DNA of 64,000 nucleotides from Bidens hawaiensis (lineage: Eukaryota; Streptophyta; Magnoliopsida; Asterales; Asteraceae): positions 1-64,000 of the forward strand of contig JAIQDT010007621.1 of assembly GCA_021521415.1 (NCBI GenBank), given 5' to 3'. The notes below the pieces were generated by a model, which made no database searches, was not told the origin of the DNA, and saw nothing but the letters and a program-made list of their open reading frames with translations. The first letter of the stretch is position 1, and each line of letters begins with the position of its first letter. A program made the position numbers and the translations under genes. Below, one piece after another: positions 43,139 to 54,530 of the stretch.

Positions 43139-44390
43139 ATTCGTTCGCCATGATAAGATATCGAATCAGGTCACGATAACAATTCAAGTCATAATAACGA
43201 ATCAGATCACTATAAACAACTAGGTCATTCGTTACTCACCAATTCATTGTGATAAGATAACGAACTGGATAACCTATCAGGTAACGAATCAGGCTTAATT
43301 CGTTATAGCGAATGAGCTCGACCCCAGCCAGAGGCTCTGCCCATTGTACCCTACTAAGGGATGCTGCCCCTAGATACCCGCTGCCAGGGGCGCTGCTCCC
43401 CGGACCCTCGTTCATTGAGGGTTATAATTAGACTAGAAACTCGATATGGGTAATGGTAGTTAACTGATACGTGTAATTGATATACAGTTAGTCGCGCATA
43501 GCTAAAGAAAGGGATAACCATTAATGGTAAATGTAACCGCATTCATGTGAGTTTCTAGCCCCACTTCCTTGTTATGTTTTTTGAGGCTGTGTGCATATTT
43601 GATTAAGGCATACACCGTCGAGTGATAGTTGATGATATGAATGATATGTATATAAAGTATGAATGATATATAAATGCATGTATGAAAGTTATGATTATGA
43701 ATTCATAGACAGGTATGGTATGGTTGTATAGAAGAAAGGGAACCAAGCCCTAATAATTTTCGAGGTAGAAAAGGGAACCGAGCCCTAATAATACTTGAGG
43801 CAGAAAGGGAAACGAGCCTTAATAATTCATGACGTAGAATAGGGAACCCAGCCCTAATAATACTCGAGGCAGAAAGGGAACCGAGCCCTTATAGTTCTCG
43901 AGGCAGAATAGAATAATGTAAAGTAAGGTTTAATATAAAGTATGTAAGAAAAGAACAGAATGAATGAAAGAATGTATATGATAATGTATGCATGGAAGAA
44001 ATGTAAGAAGATTATATAATATGTATCTTCGGATGCGTATGTAAGAATATGTGAATGTATTGTACGATTACCTGATTAACTAGTACTCACTCAGCGTAGC
44101 TGACTTTTAGTATGCACGCATGTGAGTAGGATGAGGCAGCTCGCTTGAGGGAAACACATGGCATGGAATTGAAGATACTGGCATCTCAAAGACATGTTAT
44201 GATATTTTAAAGACTATGTTTTACTTTAATGACTATGAATGTTGGTTAAAGACAAGATTTGAAAGTTATGCAATATATTATGGGTGAAGTTTTTATATTC
44301 CGCGAAAGTTTTATTTAACTCTGATGTGTAGAACTGTGTTTATGAGTAAATCTAACGTCCAAAGTAGGGCACCGGTAATGGGGCTTTACA
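43139..44390 (-). mobile_element. Solo LTR (minus strand), right part
   Basis: Resumes the LTR cut at 31174 and ends GGGGCTTTACA, the complement of the left end of the 19160 LTR. It contains 'attcgtta' words (43180-43310), the complement of the GC-rich hairpin cluster (43320-43410) and an array of 'gaaccgagccctaataat' units (43730-43910). It is followed by ttcga, a near match to tttga at 30324. Confidence 0.85.
43730..43915. repeat. Tandem array, about 38-45-bp unit, in the solo LTR
   Basis: Five units with 'aagggaacc(g/a)agccctaataat' and '(c)gaggcaga', diverged. It occupies about the position where the sister LTR (19160-21599) has its 'cacagtcct' units, so the two copies carry different arrays. 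Confidence 0.8.
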
Positions 44391-45720
44391 TTCGAGATCC
44401 TGGAAAAAACTGCCAAGAAAAGCTTTGCCTATAATCCACCTCGATCAACCCTATCACACAAAGTCATACACCATGTCGACAATAGTACCTTTATCTCTAC
44501 ACAATTCGAGTCCCTCCCGAAGAAATTTGAGCAGGTTCAGTCTGAATTGTTCAAAGCTAATATAAAGTGTGACAAGTGTGAGGGAGATCACAAGGTCAAA
44601 TACTGTTGAAGAATGACTATCGAAGAATGTGATTTTGTGAGCCGACAGAATAACATGTTTGGTAACACTTACAACACTGGTTGGGAAACTATCCTAACTT
44701 CAACTTGAGTGATGGAGCCAACAATCAAGCTCTATATGGATTTAATAAAAGGAATTTCAATAAAAACCAACCCTCTCAATATAAACCTCCATAACAAAAC
44801 CAAGGTGCAAGTGCCAGCCAACAACCAAATGGTGGATCTATTGTGGAGAATAATATGACGTAACTCATAGCAAGTAATGAAGCTTTGAAAAAATTGAGAG
44901 AAGACCGATTCCTGAAAAATGAACTGGAGTTAAGGAGCAAGAAGGCTTCCTTCCGCTAAAAACAAAGTAGGTTGGTTAGCCCATTTACTTTCCGAGGGAC
45001 AGCCGGAAGGACTCTTTAGTAACATAATTACCAATCCCAATGCTCAAGCCACTTCAACATACCCTAAGAAGTGGCAAACTGTTACATAAAAACTCACAAG
45101 TCACACCTATCCAATCTGAATGTGAGACTGAGGTTCTTGACACACCCAATGATCAACCAAAACCAACTCTCCTAAACCTATCAAAGAACCTGTGAAACCA
45201 TATGTTTCACCAATTCCGTATCCATGCCGACTGAAGCATGAAAAGATGGAGGCACAATATGGCAAATTTCTATAACTCTTTAAGCAAATTCATATTAATA
45301 TTCCAATAATAGAAGTCATTACTAAAATGCCAAAATATTCAAAGTTCTTAAAGGAAGTTCTCTCAAACCAAAGGAAGTTAAAATAACTACACATGTGATA
45401 CTCAGTGAAGAATGCTCCGCCATTCTCCAAAACAAGCTTCCAAAGAAAATGACTGTCCTATCCCTTGTTTGGTAGGAAAATTGTTTGTCAGCAATGCTTT
45501 AGCCGACCTAGGAGCTATCATCATTTTAATTCCTTATATGGTTTTCTCCAAGCTAGGACTTGGAGAACCCACTCCAACTCATATGAGCATTCAGCTAGCC
45601 GATAGATCAGTGAAATACCCTAGAGGCATACTTGAAAACATGTTAGTCAAAATCAATAAATTTGTCTTTACGGTCGACTTAGTACCCCTTATCCTAGGAT
45701 GACCATTCTTTGTTACCGTT
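44391..45720 (+). pseudogene. Athila-type gag C-terminus and protease
   Basis: Continues the gag cut at 30328: 'KSFAYNPP', 'FISTQFESLPKKFEQVQ', then a zinc knuckle C-x2-C-x3-H-x4-C in 'CDKCEGDHKVKYC' (about 44575), then 'NNMFGNTYN'. The protease frame 45412-45702 reads 'LADLGAIIILIPY', 'LGLGEPTPTHMSIQLADRS' and 'YPRGILENMLVKI'. Athila proteases characteristically have A-D-L-G-A-S where others have D-T-G; here the sequence is A-D-L-G-A-I. Several stops and frame changes occur between blocks. Confidence 0.8.
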
Positions 45721-46200
45721 AGAGCACTTAGAGATGTTCCACCGAAAAACTCATTATCAGGGAATAGGATGAGGAGGTAACCTTCTATATTGGCAAATCA
45801 ATGGAACATATGTAGTAAGCCAATGATTCTGCATACTTCCTAGATATGGGTGAGTCAATAGTGAGTTGTCATTTATGAAAAACAACTTAACAAGAAGCAT
45901 GCGACACACAACTGATAGAGAAGAAGGCACACCCGTTAATTCAGATAATCTAGTTGTTTGTCAATAAGAGGAGGAATAAGAAGAAAACAACTCGGATAAG
46001 ACATTCGAAATAATAGATAGTGATCTTGAACCTAAAGCCAAACCATATATCAAAAATATGCCTACTTTAGAACTTAAAGAATTACCCCAACACCTCATGT
46101 ATGCTTTCCTTGAAGGCAATTCTTATTTACATGTCTTTAATTCTTCCAACCTTTCGAGCGATTAGAAAGAAACACTACTCGAAGTTCTTAAATCTCATAA
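45721..46200 (+). pseudogene. Athila pol linker between protease and RT, degraded
   Basis: No full domain is visible, but 'LELKELPQHLMYAFLEGN' (about 46065-46120) and 'EVLKSHKKP' (about 46180-46205) are recognisable parts of the region just before the RT in Athila-type elements. Stops occur throughout. Confidence 0.6.
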
Positions 46201-47612
46201 AAAGCCATTGCTAGGAAAATCATAGACATCAAAGGCATCAGACCGTCATTTTCTACTCACGAGATTCTAATGGAAGAAGATTTTACACCCGTAGTGCAAC
46301 ACAAGAGACGATTTAATCCGAACATGCAAGACGCGATAAAGAAGGAAGTTCTCAAACTACTTGATGCATGATTGATTTATCCCATATTCGATTCTCCATG
46401 GGTAAGTCATGTTCAAGTTGTCGCAAAGAACGAAGGAATGATGGAAGTCACAAACGACAAGAATGAGATGATTCCTATGAAAACTGTCATGGGATGACGA
46501 ATTTGCATCGATTATTGCAAATTCAAGGATTCCACTAGGAAAGACCATTTTCATCTCCCGTTAATTGATCAAATGCTCGAGCGTCTATAAGGAAAGATGT
46601 ACTACTGCTTTCTGGACGGATTCTCTGGTTACTTTCAAAATTCCAATCTCACCTAAAGATCTAGAGAAAACAACATTCACATGCCTTATGGCACAACCGA
46701 TGAATGCCCATTGGGCTGTGTAATGCGCCAACTACTTTTCAACGTTGTATGATAGCTATCTTTCACGACATGATTAACGATTCAGTGGAAGTCTTTGTGG
46801 ATGACTTCTCCGTCTTTGGTGAATCCTTCAATCTTTTTCTTGAAAATCTAAAAAAGATGTTATCACGATGTGAGGAAGCCAACCTTGTGCTAAACTGGGA
46901 AAAATGCCACTTTATGGTTAAAGAAGGCATTGTTCTTCGACACAAGATCTCTCAAATAGGACTAGAGGTGGATAGAGCCAAAGTAGAAACCATTTCCAAA
47001 CTTCCACTACACACATCTATTAAATCCATTCGTAGTTTACTTGGACATGCATATTTTTATCGTTATACCATAAAAATACGTTTCAAAAATAGCCTAGCCA
47101 ATGACACAACTTCTTGAAATGGATGCTCCATTCATAATCTTTGAAGAATGTTTTAATGCATTCAAAATTCTGAAGGACAAACTTGTAGATGCAATGATAT
47201 GGTAGCTCTAGACCGGACACTACCATTTGAAGTAATGTGTCATACGAGAGACTTCGCAGTTGGAGAAGTCTTAGAACATAAGAAGAATAAGCACTTTCAT
47301 CTGATCTACTATTCCAGCAAAACTCTCAATAATGCTCAAGAAATTTACACAACTACCGAGAATGAGTTTTTGGTCGTAGTATTCGCTTTCGACAAATTAC
47401 ATTCTTATCTAGTCCTTTCAAAAACCATCGTCTGCACCGATCATGCGGTGATAGTATTTAGAAAACAAGATGCTAAACCCCTTCTAATAAATGGATTTTT
47501 CTTCTTCAAGAATTTGACATCGAAATCAAGGAAAAAAAGGGTGCCGAAAATGTTGTAGCCGATCATCTTTTTTGTCTGGATGCCTATCTTCATAGAAAAT
47601 GGCAGGGGTCAA
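46201..47612 (+). pseudogene. Athila-type reverse transcriptase and RNase H
   Basis: Blocks in order: 'EILMEEDFTPVVQHKRRFNP' (about 46260), 'EVLKLLDA' followed by a stop, 'YPI.DSPWVS', 'ICIDYCKFKDSTRKDHF' (about 46500), then the frame 46704-47117 with 'MPIGLCNAPTTFQRCM' and the catalytic F-V-D-D ('EVFVDDFSVFGES', about 46790). RNase H is seen at 47199-47558: 'DFAVGEVLEHKKNKHFHLIYY', 'TTTENEFLVVVFAFDK' and 'VLSKTIVCTDHAVIVF'. It then breaks up and ends with a relic of 'VVADHL' before the LTR at 47613. Integrase is absent. This is the inner part of the same old Athila copy as 29782-30328. Confidence 0.85.
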
Positions 47613-48435
47613 TGTCACAACTCGGATCTTTTCATTTAATATTTAATCTATTACCCGACCCGCTTATATGTTCTGGCTATCCTATCGATAAAAATACCAT
47701 ATTTATCGAGTTATTTAATTATTTAATATATATATATATTTCTAAATATTTCAATTCTAAATATTTCAAATTTAAACCTAACCTAAACTATTTCCCAAAT
47801 GTGTTTCCGTCTTCTTACTTCAGGGACCAAAGTGCAAAATTTGTATATCATCACCCTTAAACTCGTTTACCCTGATCCAAACCCATACCCAATACCAGAT
47901 TAACGAACCCGTATACCCAACCTTTAGCCTGGACTTCAATTCTCGTCACCGATAAGGAAATTGAATTAAAATATATGCTATTCCTTCATTAATCGGCATA
48001 CCGATGTTCTTAATTATGTTAACTCAATCAAAACATATTCGTATTTCTTATTTTGCTTGGATGAAACCACTCGTTAACCATTATACATGATATAGAACAT
48101 TATATTGTAATTAAACTCGTCCTCAGTATCATTTACCCTGCGCCAATGAAACCCCTATATTTAATTTCGTTATAGCAGCTTATGTGGCTTGTTCTTCATC
48201 ACGTTTTGGCTAATACCTATATAACTTAATTGATCGTCGTTCTTTAACCAAAAAAGGTATTATTTTATATGGTTTTGATCGTCGTTATACACTCTACAAT
48301 AAACCCATGTTCAATCGGCCAAACGATCAATGTATTGGCCGATTGAATTGTTAGGGTTCATATGGTTTTTTGGTTATTTCATATGCTGGTTATATATTTT
48401 ATGTTCTGGTTTATAACATGAGTTAGACACCAGCA

Positions 48436-48515
48436 TGGTTGGCTGGTGCATTTGGTTTAGGTCACAATCGATGGCTGGGGGGCGCGGGTTCGAACCCTCC
48501 CAGTCCGTTTTTAGC
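48436..48515 (+). other. tRNA-like module inside an LTR
   Basis: 'ggttcgaaccc' (48487-48497) is a perfect Pol III B-box-like core, enclosed by complementary 'ctggg'/'cccag' and 'ggg'/'ccc' pairs. An A-box-like 'tggttggctggtg' lies at about 48436, and a TTTTT run follows at 48507. The box spacing (about 40-50 bases) is compatible with Pol III promoters, but there is no complete tRNA fold. Confidence 0.45.
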
Positions 48516-48684
48516 TTCTTTCTTATAATAATTCAATTTATCCACAGATATTGATATATTTAATAATTTAACTTGTATTATTAATATTATAAAAACTTAC
48601 GTTTAATTTATATTTTTACAAAACCGGCATATTAACTATTTTTTGAACCGTGGATTAAAATCTGTATATATATATATATATATA

Positions 48685-49022
48685 TATAGGTATTGGATCA
48701 TTTCAAAAGTTTTTTTGCAGCGAGAAGTGCGAGAAGTGAAGGTGTAACTCCATTAATCCTTAATTCACTCCCTTTCTTATTGTGTAGGTGCGTATGTACG
48801 TATGTAGGTACGTATTTTTGTATATGTGTATGCATGTTTGTATGTATGTAGGTATGTAGGTTTGAATGTGGCTCGATACGTGTCTATGTGTGGAGATAAG
48901 TTTGAATGTGTGTAGCTAAGACATAAATACAACCAACCTACATACATGTAGGTAACATCATAAGAAAGGGTGTAAAATTAGGGATTCATGGAGTTACATA
49001 TTCACTTCTCGCAAGATCCATC

Positions 49023-49029
<7 letters not shown>
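48685..49029. mobile_element. Small TIR element in a TA microsatellite
   Basis: The left end 'tataggtattggatc' followed by 'gcgagaagtgcgagaagtga' mirrors the right end 'attcacttctcgcaagatcc' followed by 'atcccctata'. Both ends abut (TA)n runs, so a TA target as in Tc1/mariner-type MITEs is possible, though the duplication cannot be told from the microsatellite. The interior has GTAT-rich repeats (48790-48865) and no ORF. A similar left end is at 16885-16945. Confidence 0.55.
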
Positions 49030-49061
<32 letters not shown>

Positions 49062-50076
49062 AGTTTATTAATTTTAATAAAGGTTTTAATATTTGAAAAG
49101 AGTTTTAATTTAAAATATATTTAATATAATCTTGTTAATTGCATATTAAAATATATAAATTAAAGTAATTATAAAAGATTATAGTTTATACAAATTTGTT
49201 ATTATCTATTACTGATTATTACAATACTAAATAAAAAGAAATCATTATTAATAGTATATATATATGTATATTAAATGTATTTTTAGTTTAAGATAATTAT
49301 TTTCACGAATCTCTAAAAATAATCTATTGAAATTTATAAATATCTATTTATTTAAGTATTTTGTTCATAATTATAACTTTATTAAAGGTATGCTATTTTT
49401 TATAAAATTGATAAATAAAAGTAATAAAATTGATAATAAGCCTTAGTAATATTTAATTTCCATAATAATATACTCGATCATTAAAATTCCCGAATCTCTA
49501 TCTAGTCATTCATTTATATTCATTTCTTCAATTATTCTTTATTAGGATATCTCGTCGGTTTTCCCCGAAGAGCTTGATCTACCTTTATATCTTATCAAAT
49601 CATTATCTCCTCGCTTATTTACTAAGGTGAGTATCTCACTCCCCTATTTTACTCATTTAATCTTTTGGGGACATATGTGTAACTAGGTATTTTATTATTA
49701 TATAGTATCCACGACTTGCAACTGTTATCTTTTTGTGTATATCAGTTTATGTTTAACTTGTTATTTTCTTACTTGCTTTATTTGAACGCATTCGGAGAGG
49801 TCTAACATAATTTAGTATGATCATACGACCGTCGTAGTTGACGGCATCTAATCACATGAAAATAGTTTCACCGACAACTCATTTTTGGTACCCAATGCCC
49901 GATTCGCATGGCAACGGTTTAGCCGTATTTTTTTATTTGGTTGAATTGTTTATGTGCTATGGCTCAATTGTTTATCTCACCGGAACGGTTTGCATTTTTT
50001 TTATTGATTATATTATATGTCACTTACTGGTGTTTTACTCACTCAACCTCGTTTTGACAAAACCTCTTTGTATTTT

Positions 50077-51825
50077 TGATATACATCTATTTATACATCT
50101 CGAATCCCGTGTAAAGTTTTTGTTTCTTTAATGTTTTGAGTTCGGTTTAGTTCGTGTTTCGTTTATCTTATAATAAATTAGGTTTTGAGTCAAGTAGTTT
50201 TTATATTTGTCGTGTTTTTAATCTTTTTGTATCTTGCATGTCAAACTTAATTCTTTCTATCTTTTCATGCGAAGTTTATGCTCGTTTTGTTCATCATTGG
50301 TTACATGATTACTCCACTTAGTGTTTTGATTTGTTTTCATGTAGATGATGGCTTGAAAGTTAAAGAAAAGAAGTTCTAGAAGTTACTTATCATTGCTTGA
50401 GAGTCAAGGAAGATATCTAGCCAAGATTAAGCAACAATTAGCAACAAAATTTCGTTGGCTTCCATAGGGCACGCCGCGCCGCGCGGAGTTTAAGGCTACA
50501 TGTGGTTGCACGGTGCCAAGGCCTCTCTGGTTAACTCGTTTTGCAAGTCCAAGCCTATACTCGCTTATAAAAACATCTTTTGCAAACCTATTCGAAACTA
50601 AGAAGTTTATTCCAACCTATTTTTCATGGGTTTAAGCTAAGATTGAAGGTGTTTTGGAGGCTAGGAAGGAGGAGGATCATCAAGCTTTCGTACAAGGGTT
50701 CAAGGGTCGATTAAGACGGGTTCTCCTGTTCTTTATCTTTGTTCTTGTTCATTATCTTTCATGATGTTTCTCTTTGTTTTCAATACTTGTTTAGGATTGT
50801 TTTTAATAATGATTATAGGCTAGACTTCATGTCTACCTAGGTTTGATGAACATGTTTGATGCATGATTCTTGCTTTGGACTAATGTTTTTATTACGCTTT
50901 CGTTTTATTAATGGTAAAAGACTTGATTTTGTTTTCATGATGCATATGAGTATTTGTTATCTTGATTGATTATTAACTATTGCTTCACATAGATCTTTTA
51001 TCATTTGATTGTGTTCTTTAGATTTAGGATTTATGTTTAATCATTACTTGGTGTTTTGATTATTGTGATTGAATAGGCCTATCAGATCATAGAAGCGTGT
51101 TGATTGTTGGTTAAGGTTTTGAATGTTCTGCTAAATTCCAATAGCTGTAAGGTGAGGAGTTGTTCGTGTGTCTTGGTCAATCACATGCTAGGATAGATAG
51201 TGACAATATTCTTGCTTATTGTGTTGATCCATGTTCATGATGTCATGTTAGTTTATCAAGTTATCTAGGGTTGAGTGTTTCGTGAGATTGCTTGCCTAAG
51301 ATACTATTAATTAACCCTATTTGATAACCGTGAGGAAATTAATACAACTGATTGCTTAATAATCTAATATTCATTCTTTAGTATTTTACTTGATGCGATC
51401 AAGGATTCTTTAGGGTTTGTTAGGTGAATATATTCTGAAATCAGTTTCCATATCATGTTATTTGTCCATTGCTAGATGATTGTTGATACATGGGATTCTT
51501 ACTTAGGTAGATTCCTTCTCTGATTGGTTTCGATCTTGTGTTTTATTGCTTATTTCTAGTTTACTCGTCTTTTTAATTTCTTAGTTTAATATTATTTTAT
51601 AAACCCCCTTAAAACATTATTAATAAATAGTCGTGTCGTAAGTCGAGTCTAGTTAGCTAATTAACGTAATTTATAGAGTCCTATGGGTTCGATATTCCGG
51701 ACTTACTTAGCTTTAGTACAATTGACTGGTTCACTTGCCGGTGTTTTGTATTGTTGAGTCATAAGTCTAGTTTTTATTACTTGTTTAGTTTAGTTAATAT
51801 TTAATTGATTGTCTCTAGCACATCA
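50077..51825 (+). mobile_element. Athila-type 5' LTR (1,749 bp)
   Basis: Starts TGATATACATC and ends CTAGCACATCA, six bases before a primer-binding site. The ends match those at 27945-29541. There is no coding content; the run 'ggcacgccgcgccgcgcgg' (50467-50485) is a local GC island. The start is inferred by analogy with the other copy. Confidence 0.7.
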
Positions 51826-51831
51826 AGTTTT

Positions 51832-51849
51832 TGGCGCCGTTGCGGGGGA
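51832..51849 (+). other. Athila primer-binding site (tRNA-Asp type)
   Basis: TGGCGCCGTTGCGGGGGA follows the LTR end and matches the tRNA-Asp-type site of Athila elements. The leader runs to about 52010. Confidence 0.85.
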
Positions 51850-52011
51850 CTCTTGGCGATTGCGTTAATAGCTTTACTTTGACTTACTTGCTATATTCGT
51901 GCTATTTGTTTATTTTTGTTTGAGTCGTAGAGTTTAATTTAAGTTTTAGTTTATTTTTATTTATTTTTAAGTTCTCGAGTCTACTCACTTGGTCTTTGCG
52001 TTTTCAGGTTT

Positions 52012-53400
52012 ATGCCACATCTTCGTTCGTAAGGACCGCCGTCAGAAGCTAGTTCGTCACAAAAATCATCACCACCCAGTTCACCGCCTGAAAGTCCGAG
52101 AAATCAAGATCAAATGGCCGACGACAGAACAATTGCTGCTCAAGCCTTCGATGGCTTAACCGGAAACCAGTCATGCATCGTCGTTGCAATCAACAATCCC
52201 AACTAGTGGCAGATTCCGTCATACGTCATGAACAACATCGTTCAACTAATCAGTTCACGGGGCGTGATGACGAGGATGCACCGGCTCATATTAACCGCCT
52301 TTACCGCGTTTTGAAAACATTTAATTTACAAGGTGCTACCGAAGATGCTATTTTCTCACATCTTTTTCCGTTTCACTTCAGGTAAAGTAGCTACTTGGCT
52401 TGACACCCAGCCACCTGGCACGTTCACGACTTGGGAAGCATTGCGATGAGCTTTTATCAAGAAGTACTTCTCACCTGCTAAAGCGGCTGTTCTTCACGAT
52501 CAAATTCATTCTTTTCACATGGAACCGGGGGAGAAATATTGTCATGCTTAGGAGCATTTTCAAGACATGCTAGCCCGTTGCTCACAGAATGGTCTTACAC
52601 CATGGGCTCTCGTGGAGAAATTTTACAACGGGTTGAACTACGAAACCCAAGTTCGGTTCGACACGGCCGCGGGAGGAAGTTTACTGGCAAAGAAGAATAT
52701 CACCGAATGTAACGAGTTGTTTGAGAGCTTTGCTCAATCCGATTATGCTAAAGAGCCACATCGCGGGAATTCCACTCCCGTTAGCAATACATCCTCATCC
52801 GCTCGAGGTGTACACCAGGTTAATCTGGATACTAGTGTGGCTGCTGCTTTGGAATCATTACTCGAGAGGTTAAGGAGCTGAAGGACAAGGTAGACAGGTG
52901 TGAGTTTTGTAGGGGTGGACATGGTACGTTGGAGTGCCCGGTAATAAATCAACAGGTCGACTTTGTTGCTGGTCAGAGCAGGTTCCCCAACACATATAAC
53001 AACAACAGTCAAATTGGAACGCTTACAAGAACCCAAATCAGACTAATGCTAATTGGCGTCCGTCAGGTGCACCACCCGGATTTCAAAATTCTTATGATTC
53101 AGGACAAGGTCAGTATTTTAATAATAATAACACGGATGGTACTAATGTTCAAAATAATGTGCAGGATTCGAACGGTGGACTTGGGCGTTTGGAAGAGATG
53201 ATGAAGCTAATCTTGGATAGAGATCAAGTTACACAGAAAAAAGTTATCCGAACAGGATTTGCTCTTCAAGAATCAACAATATTCTATTCTCGATATTCAA
53301 AGGACTATTGGTGATATTGCTCGTCGTTTAGAAGAAAGGCCCCCAGGTCAATTTTCGGGTATCCCTTAAACTAATCCGGCTGCTCAAATGAAAGCCATAT
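52012..53400 (+). pseudogene. Athila-type gag, broken
   Basis: The coding trace begins near 52012 ('MPHLRS') and includes 'SPPESPRNQDQMADDRTI'. Across several frames: 'DDEDAPAHINRLYRVLKTFNLQ' (52173-52385), 'GKVATWLDTQPPGTFTTWEAL' (about 52382), 'AFIKKYFSPAKAAVLHDQI' (about 52450), then an open frame 52567-52881 with 'FYNGLNYETQVRFDTAAGGSL' and 'ITECNELFESFAQSDY'. A zinc knuckle 'CEFCRGGHGTLEC' (C-x2-C-x4-H-x4-C) lies at about 52900-52940, followed by a Gln/Asn-rich tail. Gag capsid and nucleocapsid domains are thus both present but separated by stops and shifts. Confidence 0.85.
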
Positions 53401-54530
53401 CCACTCGTAGTGGTAGGGTTTTTGGTCCGGAGGTAGTTAGTAGAGAAATTAGGAAAGATAGGAATGATGAGTTGATAGATGAGGAAATAGAGGTAGAGGC
53501 TCCAGGTAAGTCACATAGTACAACACCAATCATAGAGCCGCAAGTAAGAAAAACACCGATAAGAAGCCGGTTAGAACCCGGCCACCACCACACACCATTG
53601 ACCTAGCCTATGTCCCGTATCCCGCTCGTCTAAAGAATCAAAAGTATATAAAAGATTATGGGCATTTTCTTAATATATTTAGCCAATTGAATGCTAACCT
53701 TCCATTCGTCGAAGTCCTCCAGCATATGCCTAAGTTCGCCAAATTTTTGAAAGACCTTCTTAAAAGAAAGGATAAGTTGGAGGAGCTATCGACTGTGCCC
53801 CTAAATGGAGAGTGTTCTGTAGTAGTGCTCAATAAAGTTCCGGAGAAATTACCCTACCCCGGTGTTTTTACCATTCCATGCCTTTTCGGAAGTGATACGA
53901 CATGTCAAGCATTAGCCGATCTAGGAGCTAGTATAAACCTTATGCCATATTCTTTGTATGAAAAGCTAGACCTGGGAGAGCTCACCCCCACTCGTATGAC
54001 GTTGTCTTTAGCCGATCGTTCCGTTAAGTATCCGAGGGGTGTCGTAGAGAATTTTCTCGTTAAGGTAGATAATTTGGTTTTCCCTGCAGATTTTGTTGTT
54101 TTAGATATGGAGGCCAACGAGAGAGTTCCTATATTTTAGGTCGTCCATTCTTACGTACTGCTAGGGCGATCATTGACGTGTTTGAAGGTAAGATCACTCT
54201 TAGAGGCGGTGATGATAGTGCCACCTATTTAGCTAAGTCCATGAGACATCCGAGTGGTCAAGACGGTCTCATTGATCTATGTCACCCAAGTTTACTCGAT
54301 AGAATCATTTATCTCGGGCATGGATCCTAGTCTTGATGATTCCCGTTCTGTAAGTTTAAGTATGGGGAAGGAACCAGAGGTTTCGAGCTCTCGGGAAATG
54401 GTGAAGCATGTGGGAGAAAAAGGTGGTGGTAAGCGAAAGATTGAGAAGGTTCGTGGATTAGAAAGAAGAAGACCAAAATTGAAGAGTGGTCGGATCGTGA
54501 TTCGGTTTCCTTGAGGGCATTGGAGTTCTA
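53401..54530 (+). pseudogene. Athila-type protease and downstream region
   Basis: Open frames 53388-53606 and 53687-54139 carry 'AISTRSGR', 'FVEVLQHMPKFAKFLKDLLK', 'ADLGASINLMPYSLYEKLDLGE' (protease active-site region), 'TRMTLSLADRSVKYPRGVVENFLVKV' and 'VLDMEANERVPI'. After a frame change comes 'RPFLRTARAIIDVFEGKITLRGG' (about 54140-54205), then a basic Lys/Arg-rich stretch (54254-54514). Reverse transcriptase, RNase H and integrase do not follow, so this copy ends with protease: a large deletion or a non-autonomous derivative. Confidence 0.8.

Larger units (their letters stand above)
47613..50076 (+). mobile_element. Chromovirus-type LTR, 5' portion, truncated
   Basis: Starts TGTCACAACTCGG, close to the TGTAACAACTC start at 13294, and interrupts the Athila RNase H. 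It shares ordered blocks with 16263-22010, including 'agggaccaaagtgcaaaat' (about 47821), the tRNA-like module, 'taaggtgagtatctcactc' (about 49623) and 'gcatggcaacggtttagcc' (about 49905). It has no TTACA end: an Athila LTR begins at 50077. The open frames at 47612-47860 and 49838-50131 are LTR sequence. Confidence 0.65.

Noticed and set aside
48436..48515. A possible true tRNA gene
   Set aside because: Only the B box and T-arm-like stem are convincing. There is no acceptor stem, anticodon arm or correct length.
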